64,000 nt of DNA. Origin: CAVVAH01 sp963746175 (lineage in GTDB: Bacteria; Actinomycetota; Actinomycetes; JACCUZ01). The notes beneath the pieces are model-generated. The model was not told the DNA's origin. It saw nothing but the letters and a program-made list of their open reading frames with translations, and ran no database searches. How positions within the stretch are numbered: position 1 is the first letter of the stretch; every line of letters begins with the position of its first letter. Below are positions 33,475 through 42,428 of the stretch, piece after piece. The position numbers and the translations under genes were made by a program. The stretch lies in the NCBI GenBank assembly GCA_963746175.1, contig CAVVAH010000001.1:1116001-1180000 (forward strand), read 5' to 3'.

Positions 33475-34644
33475 GTGCCCAGGCGCTCCGCGGCGACGGT
33501 CCGCCGTCTCGAGAGCAGCATGGGTGCGCTCGCGACCGCCGCGATCGCCCGGATGGACGAGGTCCTGCCCTGGTACCGCGCGATGCCGGCGGAGAACCGC
33601 TCGTGGGTCAACCTGGTCGCCCAGGCGGGCGTCGCCGCCTTCGTCGAGTGGTTCCGCCAGCCCGACGCTCCGCAGGCCATCAGTGCCGACGTGTTCGGGA
33701 CCGCGCCGCGCGAGCTGACCCGCACGGTGAGTCTCCAGCAGACCGTCGAGCTGGTCCGCGTGGTCATCGCGGTCGTCGAGGAGCAGATCGAGCAGATCGC
33801 CCCCGGTGACGAGGACGTCGTGCGCGAGGCAGTGCTGCGCTACTCCCGCGAGATCGCCTTCGCCGCCGCCCAGGTGTACGCCGAGGCGGCCGAGGCCCGG
33901 GGCGCCTGGGACGCCCGGCTGGAGTCGCTGGTCGTCGACGCGCTGCTGCGGGGCGAGGCCGACGACTCGCTGCGGTCCCGGGCCGCGGCGCTGGGCTGGG
34001 GCAGCCACGACCAGGTGGTCGTCGTGGTGGGGAATGCCCCTGATGCCGAGCCTGAGGCCGTGGTCGACGAGATCCGGCGGGTGGCCCGCGCGGCGCACCT
34101 CGACGTGCTCACCGGCGTCCAGGGAGACCGGCTGGTGGCCATCCTCGGCGGTAGTGTCGACCCGGTGCGCACGACCCGGCTGCTGGTCGCGCAGTTCGGC
34201 CCCGGTCCCGTCGTGGTCGGCCCCGCCGTACCCGACCTGCTGGGGGCCGGCGAGTCCGCCGCGGCCGCGCTCGCCGGCCTGCACGCCGCGCCGGCCTGGC
34301 CGGACGCGCCGCGCCCGGTCCCCGCCGACGACCTGCTCCCGGAGCGCGCGCTGGACGGCGACCCGCTGGCCCGGGAGCGCCTCGTGCGCGAGGTCTACCG
34401 GCCGCTGGTGGGCACCGGCACCGCGCTGGTCGAGACGGTGTCGGCGTTCCTCGAGCAGACCTCCTCGCTGGAGGGCACCGCCCGGGTCCTGTTCGTGCAC
34501 CCGAACACCGTCCGGTACCGGCTGCGCCGGGTGGCCGAGGTCTGCGGCTACGCGCCGTCGGACCCGCGGCAGGCCCTGACGCTGCGGGTGGCGCTGGCCC
34601 TGGGCCGGCTGGCCGACGCCCACTCGTCACCCGCGCCTTTGTAG
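33475..34644 (+). CDS. fasR: PucR/CdaR-type transcriptional regulator of fatty acid synthesis (FasR)
   Basis: The 389-residue protein has a long N-terminal regulatory region and a C-terminal PucR helix-turn-helix (GTARVLFVHPNTVRYRLRRV near residues 345-365). Its place directly upstream of fabD-fabH-acpP-fabF identifies it with Streptomyces FasR and M. tuberculosis Rv2242, an activator of fatty acid synthase genes. The GTG start is close to the PHP gene promoter. It is separated from fabD by 78 nt containing a candidate operator. Confidence 0.85.
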   Translation: MPRRSAATVRRLESSMGALATAAIARMDEVLPWYRAMPAENRSWVNLVAQAGVAAFVEWFRQPDAPQAISADVFGTAPRELTRTVSLQQTVELVRVVIAVVEEQIEQIAPGDEDVVREAVLRYSREIAFAAAQVYAEAAEARGAWDARLESLVVDALLRGEADDSLRSRAAALGWGSHDQVVVVVGNAPDAEPEAVVDEIRRVARAAHLDVLTGVQGDRLVAILGGSVDPVRTTRLLVAQFGPGPVVVGPAVPDLLGAGESAAAALAGLHAAPAWPDAPRPVPADDLLPERALDGDPLARERLVREVYRPLVGTGTALVETVSAFLEQTSSLEGTARVLFVHPNTVRYRLRRVAEVCGYAPSDPRQALTLRVALALGRLADAHSSPAPL

Positions 34645-34656
34645 GATTCCTCCAAA
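34638..34656 (+). promoter_or_regulatory. Candidate FasR binding site upstream of fabD
   Basis: Inverted repeat TTTGTAGGA-T-TCCTCCAAA (9-1-9, one mismatch) overlaps the fasR stop codon and lies about 67 nt before the fabD start, a position suited to an activator. FasR regulates fabD in Streptomyces from the same intergenic region; assignment of this exact repeat is inference. Confidence 0.5.
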
Positions 34657-34722
34657 GTCGCGCCGGGATTCTCGTCCGACTCCGCACCCCGCGCGTCACG
34701 TCACGTCCGGAAGGCTGGGCAG

Positions 34723-35913
34723 GTGCTCGCAATCGTCGCTCCCGGTCAAGGCGCCCAGACGCCCGGCTTCCTCGCGCCCTGGCTCGAGCTGCCGCACTTC
34801 GAGGACCGGCTGCGCTGGTTGTCCGCCTGCGCCGGCCTGGACCTCGTGCACTACGGCACGGCCGCCGACGCCGACACGATCCGCGACACCGCGGTGGCGC
34901 AGCCGCTGCTGGTGGCCGCCGGCCTGGTCTCGGCGCTGGAGATCTTCCCGCACCCGTCCGACGCGTTCCACGCCGTGGCCGCGACCGCCGGCCACAGCGT
35001 CGGCGAGATCACCGCCGCAGCCGGCACCGGCGTCATCAGCGCCGAGCAGGCCATGGTGCTGGTCCGCGAGCGCGGCCGCGCGATGGCCGACGCCGCCGCG
35101 CTCAAGCCGACCGGCATGACCGCGGTCCTCGGCGGCGACCCCGACGAGGTGGCTGCCAGCCTCGAGCGGCACGGGCTCACGGCGGCCAACAACAACGGCG
35201 CCGGCCAGGTGGTCGCCGCGGGGACGCTCGACCAGCTCGAGGCCTTCAAGGCCGACCCGCCCGCCAAGGCGCGGCTCGTACCGCTGTCCGTCGCCGGCGC
35301 GTTCCACACCGAGCACATGGCGTCCGCGGTCGACACGCTGGCGTCGTACGCCAAGGCGGTCAGCGTCCACGACCCTCGCACCGGTCTCATCTCCAACCGC
35401 GACGGCGCCGTGGTGCAGCAGGGCCGCGACGTCCTGCGCCGCATCGTCCTGCAGGTGAGCAACCCGGTGCGCTGGGACCTGTGCATGCGCACCATGGGTG
35501 AGCTCGGCATCACCGGAGTCATCGAGGTGCCGCCGGCCGGCACGCTGACCGGCCTCATCAAGCGCGCGCTGCCCGGCGTCGAGACCGTCGCGCTGAAGAC
35601 TCCCGACGACCTCGAGGCCGCCCGCGACCTGGTGGCCCGGCACGGCACCCACGCACCGCAGGACGACTCGCCGTCGTGGCGGATGCTGGTCGCGCCCGGC
35701 AAGGGCACGGTGCGGGTCGTCGACCTGCCCGAGGGCACCATCCTCGAGCCGGGCACCCCGGTGGCGACCCTGGTGACCTCGCGGGACGAGCAGCCGCTGG
35801 TGGCCCCGCACGGCGGGACCGTGGTCGAGTGGCTCGTGGAGGACGGCGACCCGGTGTCACCCGGCCAGCCGATCGTCCGGCTGCACCCCGAGACCAGCGA
35901 GGTGGTGCTCTGA
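34723..35913 (+). CDS. fabD: Malonyl-CoA:ACP transacylase with a C-terminal lipoyl/biotinyl-like domain
   Basis: Residues 1-300 are a FabD: GQGAQ at the N-terminus, catalytic Ser92 in GHSVGE and His195 in GAFHTEHM. It transfers malonyl from CoA to AcpP. Residues about 318-396 form a second domain (LVAPGKGTVRVVDLPEGTIL; PLVAPHGGTVVEWLVEDGDPVSPGQPIVRL) with the hammerhead pattern of biotinyl/lipoyl domains but with the MKM lysine position replaced (VTSRDEQ), so it cannot be modified in the usual way. FabD is usually about 310 residues. The GTG start is preceded by GGAAGG. The next gene overlaps its stop by one base. Confidence 0.9.
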   Translation: MLAIVAPGQGAQTPGFLAPWLELPHFEDRLRWLSACAGLDLVHYGTAADADTIRDTAVAQPLLVAAGLVSALEIFPHPSDAFHAVAATAGHSVGEITAAAGTGVISAEQAMVLVRERGRAMADAAALKPTGMTAVLGGDPDEVAASLERHGLTAANNNGAGQVVAAGTLDQLEAFKADPPAKARLVPLSVAGAFHTEHMASAVDTLASYAKAVSVHDPRTGLISNRDGAVVQQGRDVLRRIVLQVSNPVRWDLCMRTMGELGITGVIEVPPAGTLTGLIKRALPGVETVALKTPDDLEAARDLVARHGTHAPQDDSPSWRMLVAPGKGTVRVVDLPEGTILEPGTPVATLVTSRDEQPLVAPHGGTVVEWLVEDGDPVSPGQPIVRLHPETSEVVL

Positions 35914-36911
35914 TGGCACTGATCACGGCCCCCAAGGGTGCCGAGCACGCCCGCATCCTGGGCGTCGGCGGCTACCGGCCGTCCCGTGTCGTCACCAACG
36001 CCGAGATCTGCGAGCTCATCGACTCCTCCGACGAGTGGATCCGCGAGCGCTCGGGCATCGAGACCCGCCGCTGGGCAGCGCCCGACGAGAGCGTCATCGA
36101 CATGAGCGTCGCGGCCGCCGGCAAGGCGATCGCCCAGGCCGGCATCCGCCCGGAGCAGGTCAGCGCGGTGCTCGTCGCCACGGTCACGCACCCGCTGCAG
36201 ACCCCGTCCGCCGCGGCCGCCGTCGCGGACCGGCTCGGCGCGACCGACGCCGCGGCCACCGACCTGTCCGCCGCCTGCGCCGGCTTCTGCTACGGCGTCG
36301 CGCTGGCCAACGACATGGTGCGCGGCGGCAGCGCGGAGTACGTCCTCGTGATCGGCTGCGAGAAGCTCTCGGACTTCACCGACTCCTACGACCGCTCGAC
36401 CGCGTTCATCTTCGGCGACGGCGCCGGCGCGGTGGTGATCGGCCCGAGCGACGAGCCCGGCATCGGCCCGACGATCTGGGGCTCCGACGGCTCCAAGTAC
36501 GACGCCATCACCCAGAAGGCCAGCTGGATCGACGTCCGCGACCACAACGTGGACTTCCCCAACCTCACGATGCAGGGCCAGACCGTGTTCCGCTGGGCGG
36601 TGTGGCAGATGGCGCCGGTCGCGCAGCGAGCCCTCGATGCCGCGGGCGTCAGCGCGGAGGACCTCGACGCGTTCATCCCGCACCAGGCGAACATGCGCAT
36701 CACCGACGCCCTCATCAAGACCCTCAAGCTGCCGGCGCACGTGCCCGTCGCGCGCGACATCCGCGAGACCGGCAACACGTCGGCCGCGTCCATCCCCCTG
36801 GCGATGGAGCGGATGCTCGAGACCGGCGAGGCCAAGAGCGGCGGCACCGCACTGCTCATCGGCTTCGGCGCCGGCCTGGTCTACGCCTCCCAGGTCGTCG
36901 TCCTGCCCTGA
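35913..36911 (+). CDS. fabH: 3-oxoacyl-ACP synthase III
   Basis: The 332-residue protein has the FabH catalytic triad: Cys122 (SAACAGF), His in PHQANMRI and Asn in GNTSAAS. It starts fatty acid chains by condensing an acyl-CoA primer with malonyl-ACP. The ATG overlaps the fabD stop (TGATG), indicating translational coupling. Confidence 0.94.
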   Translation: MALITAPKGAEHARILGVGGYRPSRVVTNAEICELIDSSDEWIRERSGIETRRWAAPDESVIDMSVAAAGKAIAQAGIRPEQVSAVLVATVTHPLQTPSAAAAVADRLGATDAAATDLSAACAGFCYGVALANDMVRGGSAEYVLVIGCEKLSDFTDSYDRSTAFIFGDGAGAVVIGPSDEPGIGPTIWGSDGSKYDAITQKASWIDVRDHNVDFPNLTMQGQTVFRWAVWQMAPVAQRALDAAGVSAEDLDAFIPHQANMRITDALIKTLKLPAHVPVARDIRETGNTSAASIPLAMERMLETGEAKSGGTALLIGFGAGLVYASQVVVLP

Positions 36912-36990
36912 GCACGACGTTCGCGCCGACGTACGGCGGGCACCACCCACCCATCCATCCGCACATCATCACCAGAGGAGCTGGAACCAG

Positions 36991-37239
36991 ATGGCCGCTA
37001 GCGAGCAGGAGATCCTCTCGGGTCTCGCCGAGATCGTGAACGAGGAGACGGGCATCCCCACGGACGACGTGCAGCCCGACAAGTCGTTCACCGACGACCT
37101 CGACATCGACTCGCTGTCGATGATGACCATCGTCGTGAACGCCGAGGAGAAGTTCGGCGTCCGCATCCCCGACGACGACGTCAAGAACCTCAGCACGGTG
37201 GGCGACGCCGTGTCGTACATCGCGAAGGCGAGCGCTTAG
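36991..37239 (+). CDS. acpP: Acyl carrier protein
   Basis: An 82-residue acidic helical protein with the phosphopantetheine attachment Ser41 in DIDSLSMM. It carries the growing acyl chain. GAGGAG lies 10 nt before the ATG. It stands between fabH and fabF, 4 nt before the fabF start, and is probably expressed at high level. Confidence 0.95.
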   Translation: MAASEQEILSGLAEIVNEETGIPTDDVQPDKSFTDDLDIDSLSMMTIVVNAEEKFGVRIPDDDVKNLSTVGDAVSYIAKASA

Positions 37240-37243
37240 ACCC

Positions 37244-38505
37244 ATGACTGCATCCCGACTGTCCGACTCCCAGCGCGTGGTCGTCACCGGCCTCGGTGCG
37301 ACGACACCCCTCGGTGGCGACGTCCCGTCGACGTGGGCCGGCATGCTGGCCGGCCAGTCCGGGGTGAAGACCCTCACGCAGGACTGGGTCGACACGCTGC
37401 CGGTGCACATCGCTGCATCGGTGGCGGTCGACCCGTCCGAGGTGCTGCCGGTGCCGCTGATGAAGCGCACCGACCGCGGCAGCCAGTTCGCGCTCATCGC
37501 CGCGCGTGAGGCCTGGGCCGACGCCGGCTCGCCGGAGATCGACCCGGAGCGCCTCGGCGTCGTCATCGCATCCGGCATCGGCGGCGTCACGACGCTGCTG
37601 TCGGCGTACGACACGCTCAAGGAGAAGGGCGCCCGCCGCGTCCTGCCGATGACGGTGCCGATGCTGATGCCGAACGGCCCGGCCGCCCAGGTCGGGCTCG
37701 AGCTCGGCGCCCGGGCCGGCGTCCACACGCCGGTCAGCGCCTGCTCCAGCGGGGCGGAGGCGATCGCGTACGCCGTGGACATGATCCGCAGCGGCCGCGC
37801 CGACATCGTCGCCGCCGGTGGCACCGAGGCGGCCATCCACCCGCTGCCGCTGGCCGGCTTCGCCGCGATGCAGGCGCTGTCGACCCGCAACGACGAGCCG
37901 GAGCGCGCGTCCCGTCCCTACGACAAGGGCCGCGACGGCTTCGTGCTCGGCGAGGGCTGCGGCGTGCTCGTGCTCGAGACGCTCGAGCACGCGCTGGCCC
38001 GCGGCGCCACCATCTACGGCGAGATCGCCGGGTGCCGGCATCACCTCCGACGCCCACCACATCGCCCAGCCCGACCCGGTGGGTGCCGGTGCGGCCCGCG
38101 CGATGGCCAAGGCCGTCGAGGCGGCCGGCGCCACGCCCGCCGACGTCGTGCACATCAACGCCCACGCGACCTCGACGCCGGTCGGCGACGTCGCCGAGGT
38201 CGGGCGCGATCCGGCTGGCGCTCGGCGACGCGGCCGACGGCGCCTGCGTCTCGGCCACCAAGTCGATGACCGGGCACCTGCTCGGCGCCGCCGGCGCGGT
38301 CGAGACGATCGCGACGCTGCTCGCGCTGCGCGACCGCCGGGCACCGGCCACCACCAACCTCGAGGACCTCGACGACGACGTGAAGCTCGACGTCGTCCGG
38401 GGCGAGCCGCGGGCGCTGCCCGACGGTGAGCTGCTGGCCCTCAACAACTCGTTCGGCTTCGGCGGCCACAACGTCGCCCTCGCCGTCAGGAGCGTGCAGG
38501 CATGA
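37244..38505 (+). CDS. fabF: 3-oxoacyl-ACP synthase II (two frameshifts)
   Basis: Three consecutive frames together encode one 419-residue KAS II. The active-site Cys lies in TPVSACSSGAEA, the first His in VVHINAHATSTPVGD and the second in SFGFGGHN. An extra G appears in the run at 38030-38032 and another at 38202-38204; removing both restores an uninterrupted protein. It elongates acyl-ACP with malonyl-ACP. Two indels of the same type in an essential gene point to sequencing error. It overlaps the next gene by ATGA. Confidence 0.93.
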
Positions 38506-39918
38506 GTGTTGCCGCTACCACCCCGAAGGTCGTGGTCGACAAGGCCGACGACCCGCGCAACCCGCTGACCCGACTGGGGATGCTCTTCGACCCCGGCACG
38601 GTCGAGCTCATCACCGAGGAGGACGACTCGGGGATGCTCGCCGCGATCGGCCGGATCGAGGGCGCGACGTCGGTGGCGTTCTGCTCCGACGCCACCATCC
38701 AGGGCGGCGCGATGGGCGAGGCCGGCTGCAAGGCGATCCTCGTCGCGTACGAGCGGGCCCTGGCCGAGGGCTGCCCGGTCATCGGCCTGTGGCACTCCGG
38801 CGGCGCGCGGTTGCGCGAGGGCGTCGTCTCCCTGCACGCGGTCGGCGAGGTCTTCGCCATCATGACCCGCGCCTCCGGCAAGGTCCCGCAGATCTCGGTC
38901 GTGCTCGGCCCGGCCGCCGGTGGCGCGGCGTACGGCCCGGCGCTGACCGACGTCGTGATCCTCGGCCCCGAGGGCCGGGTCTTCGTGACCGGCCCCGACG
39001 TCGTCCGCTCGGTGACCGGCGAGGACGTCGACGCGCTGCGGCTCGGCGGTCCGGAGCCGCACGGCCGCCGCTCCGGCGTCGTGCACGTCGTCGCTCCGAC
39101 CCAGGAGGACGCCTACGGCGAGGCCCGCCGGCTGGCGGCCCTGCTCGGCGACCAGCGGGAGGTCGGCGAGATCGAGGACCGCGACCTGTCGGAGTCCATG
39201 CCTGACTCGCCCAAGCGCGCCTACGACGTGCACCCGATCATCGACTCGCTGCTCGACGACGGCAGCCGCCCTCGAGCTGCACCCCAAGTGGGCGCCCAAC
39301 GTCACCACGACCCTGGGCCGCCTCGGCGGCCGCACCGTCGGCGTCATCGCCAACAACCCGCTGCGTCTCGGCGGCTGCCTCGACTCTGCATCGGCCGAGA
39401 AGGCCGCGCGCTTCGTGCGGATGTGCGACGCCTTCGGGGTGCCGATGGTGGTCGTCGTCGACGTCCCGGGCTACCTCCCCGGTGTCGGCCAGGAGTGGGA
39501 CGGCGTCGTGCGCCGTGGCGCCAAGCTGCTGCACGCGTTCGCCGAGGCGACCGTGCCGCGGGTGACGCTGGTGACCCGCAAGGCCTACGGCGGCGCGTAC
39601 ATCGCGATGAACTCCCGCTCGCTCGGCGCCACCAAGGTCTTCGCCTGGCCCGGCGCCCAGATCGCGGTGATGGGTGCGGTCGCGGCGGTGCGCATCCTGC
39701 ACCGGCGCCGGCTCGCCGACGTTCCCGCCGACGTGCGCGGCGAGGTCGAGCAGGAGCTCGCCGTCGAGCACGAGAAGCTCGCCGGCGGGCTGGCCCGCGC
39801 CCAGGAGATCGGCGTCATCGACGAGGTGATCGAGCCGACGCGGACCCGGTCCGCGATCGCCGCCGCCATCGTCGCCGCCCCCGCCACCCGCGGCCAGCAC
39901 GGCAACATCCCCCTCTAG
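38502..39918 (+). CDS. accD: Acyl-CoA carboxylase carboxyltransferase (beta) subunit (frameshift near 39266)
   Basis: The restored 471-residue protein matches AccD6/PccB-like carboxyltransferases: GGARLREGVVSLHAVGEVF, GPAAGGAAYGPALTD and, in the second half, PMVVVVDVPGYLPG, RKAYGGAYIAMNS and FAWPGAQIAVMGA. It transfers carboxyl from carboxybiotin to acetyl- or propionyl-CoA, supplying malonyl-CoA to FabD. An extra C at 39266-39267 breaks the frame. Position after fabF mirrors accD6 after kasA/kasB in Mycobacterium. The biotin carboxylase alpha subunit is not in the window. Confidence 0.9.
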
Positions 39919-39938
39919 CCACACCCCACCCTGTGGCT
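39917..39938 (+). terminator. Hairpin at the end of the fatty acid operon
   Basis: A 7-bp stem AGCCACA/TGTGGCT with an 8-nt loop overlaps the accD stop codon. Confidence 0.45.
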
Positions 39939-39941
39939 GCT

Positions 39942-39959
39942 GACCACGTATACGTGGTC
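39942..39959. repeat. 18-bp perfect palindrome between convergent genes
   Basis: GACCACGTATACGTGGTC, a gapless palindrome just after the operon terminator and 12 nt before the end of the convergent DUF3145 gene. It may add to bidirectional termination or be a protein-binding site. Confidence 0.6.
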
Positions 39960-39971
39960 GATCGCCAGGGG

Positions 39972-40469
39972 CTAGACGACCTGGTGGAGCCAGCTGACGG
40001 GGGCGCCGTCGCCGGCGTACCGGAACGACTCGAGCTCGTCGTCCCAGGACTTGCCGAGCAGGCCCTGCAGCTCGGTGGCCACGTCGGTGGCCGGGTCGGT
40101 GGCGGCCCGGGCCAGCGCGGCCCGCAGCCGGTCCTCCCGGACCAGGATGTCGCCGTGGACGCCGGTCGTGGCGTGGAAGAGCCCGAGGGCCGGCGTCGAC
40201 GACCAGCGCTCCCCCTCGGCGCCCGCGCTCGGCTCCTCGGTCACCTCGAACCGGAGGTGCATCCAGTCGCGCAGCGCGCTGGCCAGCCGGGCGCCGGTGC
40301 CGGCGTCGGCCTGCCACGACAGCTCGCCGCGGACCGTCCCGGGAGCAGCGGGCTGCTGCGTCCAGTCGAGGGTCACGCGCGCGCCGAGGACACCGCCGAC
40401 GGCCCACTCGACGTGCGGGCACAGCGCGGGCGGTGCGGAATGGACGTAGACAACGCCACGGGTCGCCAC
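39972..40469 (-). CDS. DUF3145 family protein
   Basis: The 165-residue protein (ATRGVVYVHSAPPALCPHVEWAVGG; LFHATTGVHGDILVREDRL; LLGKSWDDELESFRYAGDG) matches the actinobacterial family DUF3145, often found next to fatty acid synthesis genes as here. It is soluble with no known activity. The ATG start matches the family N-terminus. Confidence 0.88.
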   Translation of the reverse strand: MATRGVVYVHSAPPALCPHVEWAVGGVLGARVTLDWTQQPAAPGTVRGELSWQADAGTGARLASALRDWMHLRFEVTEEPSAGAEGERWSSTPALGLFHATTGVHGDILVREDRLRAALARAATDPATDVATELQGLLGKSWDDELESFRYAGDGAPVSWLHQVV

Positions 40470-40691
40470 CGGAACCTCCTAGCTCGACGCGAGGTGCGCC
40501 TTCCCCAGCGGCCTCACGCGGCGGGACGGGTCCCGTGCAGCGGTAACTCCCCCGATGATGCCACACCCGTCACACCCGCACCAGGAGCCTCCGATCTTTA
40601 CCCCCTTCGTCCCTGAAGTCCGGCGACGACGCCGCCGATACAGACCGTGACGATCGTCCGTGCAGGACCGCGTGCAGACCGAGAGGAACCC

Positions 40692-41117
40692 GTGCACAAT
40701 CCCGAGCTGCTCATGGCCGAGGCGTACGACGAAGGCGTCGTGTCCGAGGTCATCCGACCGGCGGCGATCGTCCCCGAGGAGTCGGCCCGGGCGATCCTCG
40801 TCGAGCTCGCGCTGCGCGACGTGCAGAACGGCGGCCTGTGGCAGTCCGAGCCGTCGCTGTGGAGCCGCTACGACCGGCCCTGGCAGAGCTACGGCAACCC
40901 GGCGGGCGCCGAGCTCATCGGCACCGTCCAGGTCGCCTACGGCACGCCGACCCGGTACGAGATCACGATCTACCGCGTCACGGTGACCCAGTACGGCACC
41001 GACCGCGGCTGGACCGTCGCGTCACTGTGCGACGAGTCGCTGGCGTTCGGCGGCCTGGACCTCGCGAAATGCCCCCGGGCATCGCTGGGCGCGCCGCCCA
41101 AGCCGTTCAAGTTCTGA
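40692..41117 (+). CDS. Conserved hypothetical protein
   Basis: The 141-residue protein (PAAIVPEESARAILVELALRDV; LWQSEPSLWSRYDRPW; ITIYRVTVTQYGTDRGWTVASLCDE) appears to be a compact alpha/beta protein without membrane segments. It resembles uncharacterised actinobacterial proteins, but I cannot name a family. The GTG start has GAGAGGA about 6 nt upstream. It is divergent from the DUF3145 gene. Confidence 0.7.
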   Translation: MHNPELLMAEAYDEGVVSEVIRPAAIVPEESARAILVELALRDVQNGGLWQSEPSLWSRYDRPWQSYGNPAGAELIGTVQVAYGTPTRYEITIYRVTVTQYGTDRGWTVASLCDESLAFGGLDLAKCPRASLGAPPKPFKF

Positions 41118-41132
41118 CGAGCCGTCCGCGGG

Positions 41133-41726
41133 TCAGGGCGCGGCGACGACGACCGTGACGGTCGTGCTCGCGTGCTGCTCGACGGGCGTCCCGGTGTCGC
41201 ACGTGTAGCTCGAGACCGCGACCTTCACCGGGTAGCTGCCGGGCTCGGACCAGGTGTGAGTGGCGCGATAGGTGCCGCTGGCGGGGCCGTCCGCAGCGCC
41301 CACGGCGCACCGGCCCTCGGTGAGCGAGCTGGTGGCGACCTCGTCGCCCCAGTCCTCGGTGGACCCGCTGAACGTGCCGGCGCCGTCGGCGTACCGGACC
41401 ACCAGCGTGGCCGGCTGGCCCGCGATCGCGTCCGTCGGTGCGGTCACGTCGAGTCCGAGCGGCTCCGGGACCACGGGTCCGGCGGACTGGGCCGGCGCGG
41501 TGCGCACCGGGTCGTCCCCGCGGGTGGCCCACCAGCCGCCCAGCGCGGCCGCGAGCAGCACCCCGGCGGCGATCCCGGCCAGGACGGCGCGGCGCAGGCC
41601 CGGGCCGGGTCGACGTGGTGCCTCCGGGTGGTCCCGGGGGGCCGGCACGCGCATCGGCACGTCGTCGTGGTGGATCACGACCGGCCGGTCGTCCGCCACC
41701 CGGGCGCGCGCATCCTGTGTGTCCAT
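41133..41726 (-). CDS. Membrane-anchored protein with PKD-like extracytoplasmic domain
   Basis: The 197-residue protein has a cytoplasmic N-terminus of about 45 residues, one membrane helix (AVLAGIAAGVLLAAALGGWW) and an external beta-rich domain (GLDVTAPTDAIAGQPATLVV to HTWSEPGSYPVKVAVSSYTC) reminiscent of PKD domains. Two cysteines may form a disulfide. Function unknown. It is convergent with the upstream hypothetical gene. Confidence 0.6.
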   Translation of the reverse strand: MDTQDARARVADDRPVVIHHDDVPMRVPAPRDHPEAPRRPGPGLRRAVLAGIAAGVLLAAALGGWWATRGDDPVRTAPAQSAGPVVPEPLGLDVTAPTDAIAGQPATLVVRYADGAGTFSGSTEDWGDEVATSSLTEGRCAVGAADGPASGTYRATHTWSEPGSYPVKVAVSSYTCDTGTPVEQHASTTVTVVVAAP

Positions 41727-41846
41727 CGCCGTCCCTCTCGTGCCCCCGGAGGGTGACCAGGCTAGGCGGGCAGCGTGACACTGCGTGGCCGAACGCAGAA
41801 TTCGGGCGGTTCCGGCCGACGATCGGTCACGCTCCGCTGTCGCATC

Positions 41847-42230
41847 TCAGCCGGCGGTGACCTCGGTGCGGAGGTCGGTGACCGGCTCCGGCGGGCAGCA
41901 GCCGGCGATCGCCGAGATGCTCGGCGTGACGTGCAGCCGCCGGGTCAGCTGCATCAGGTCGAGCACCCGCAGGACGGCCGGCTGGTCGGCGACGAAGTGG
42001 ATGCTCCCGCCGAGCAGGCCCTGCCGGTGGTGGATCCGCACCAGGCTGCCGACACCGGTCGAGTCGAGGAAGGTCACGCCGCGCAGGTCGACGACCAGGC
42101 TGTCGACCCCACGGTTGAGCAGCCCCAGCAGGGAGTCGCGCAGCGCCGGAGCGGTCGCCGCGTCGAGCTCGCCCGTGACGCCGACGACGGTGTGCGGTCC
42201 GGTCTGGTGCGGGTCGAGCAGACTGATCAT
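41847..42230 (-). CDS. STAS-domain anti-sigma factor antagonist
   Basis: The 127-residue protein is one STAS domain (TVVGVTGELDAATAPALRDSL; VDLRGVTFLDSTGVGSLVRI); the Ser in LDSTG is the expected phosphorylation site. It differs from the island copy in sequence. A possible kinase partner is the RsbW-like protein encoded about 4.3 kb away. The ATG was chosen because the domain begins directly there. The C-terminal extension with two cysteines (AGCCPPEP) is unusual. Confidence 0.82.
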   Translation of the reverse strand: MISLLDPHQTGPHTVVGVTGELDAATAPALRDSLLGLLNRGVDSLVVDLRGVTFLDSTGVGSLVRIHHRQGLLGGSIHFVADQPAVLRVLDLMQLTRRLHVTPSISAIAGCCPPEPVTDLRTEVTAG

Positions 42231-42428
42231 CCAAGCCCCCGAGGGTGGCTGAGCGCCGCTGGCGCCAGGCTGCTTCGGCGCACCCCCGGGAGCGTAACCG
42301 CCCCGGCGCCGACGGGGAAGGTGTCGTGACGACGGATCCGGTAGACGCCGAGATCCTTTGCCGTGCAACGGTATTCGGGCACGTGCTCGGGCAGCGCGCG
42401 GCAGCCGTACGACGGGCTCCGCAGCCGG

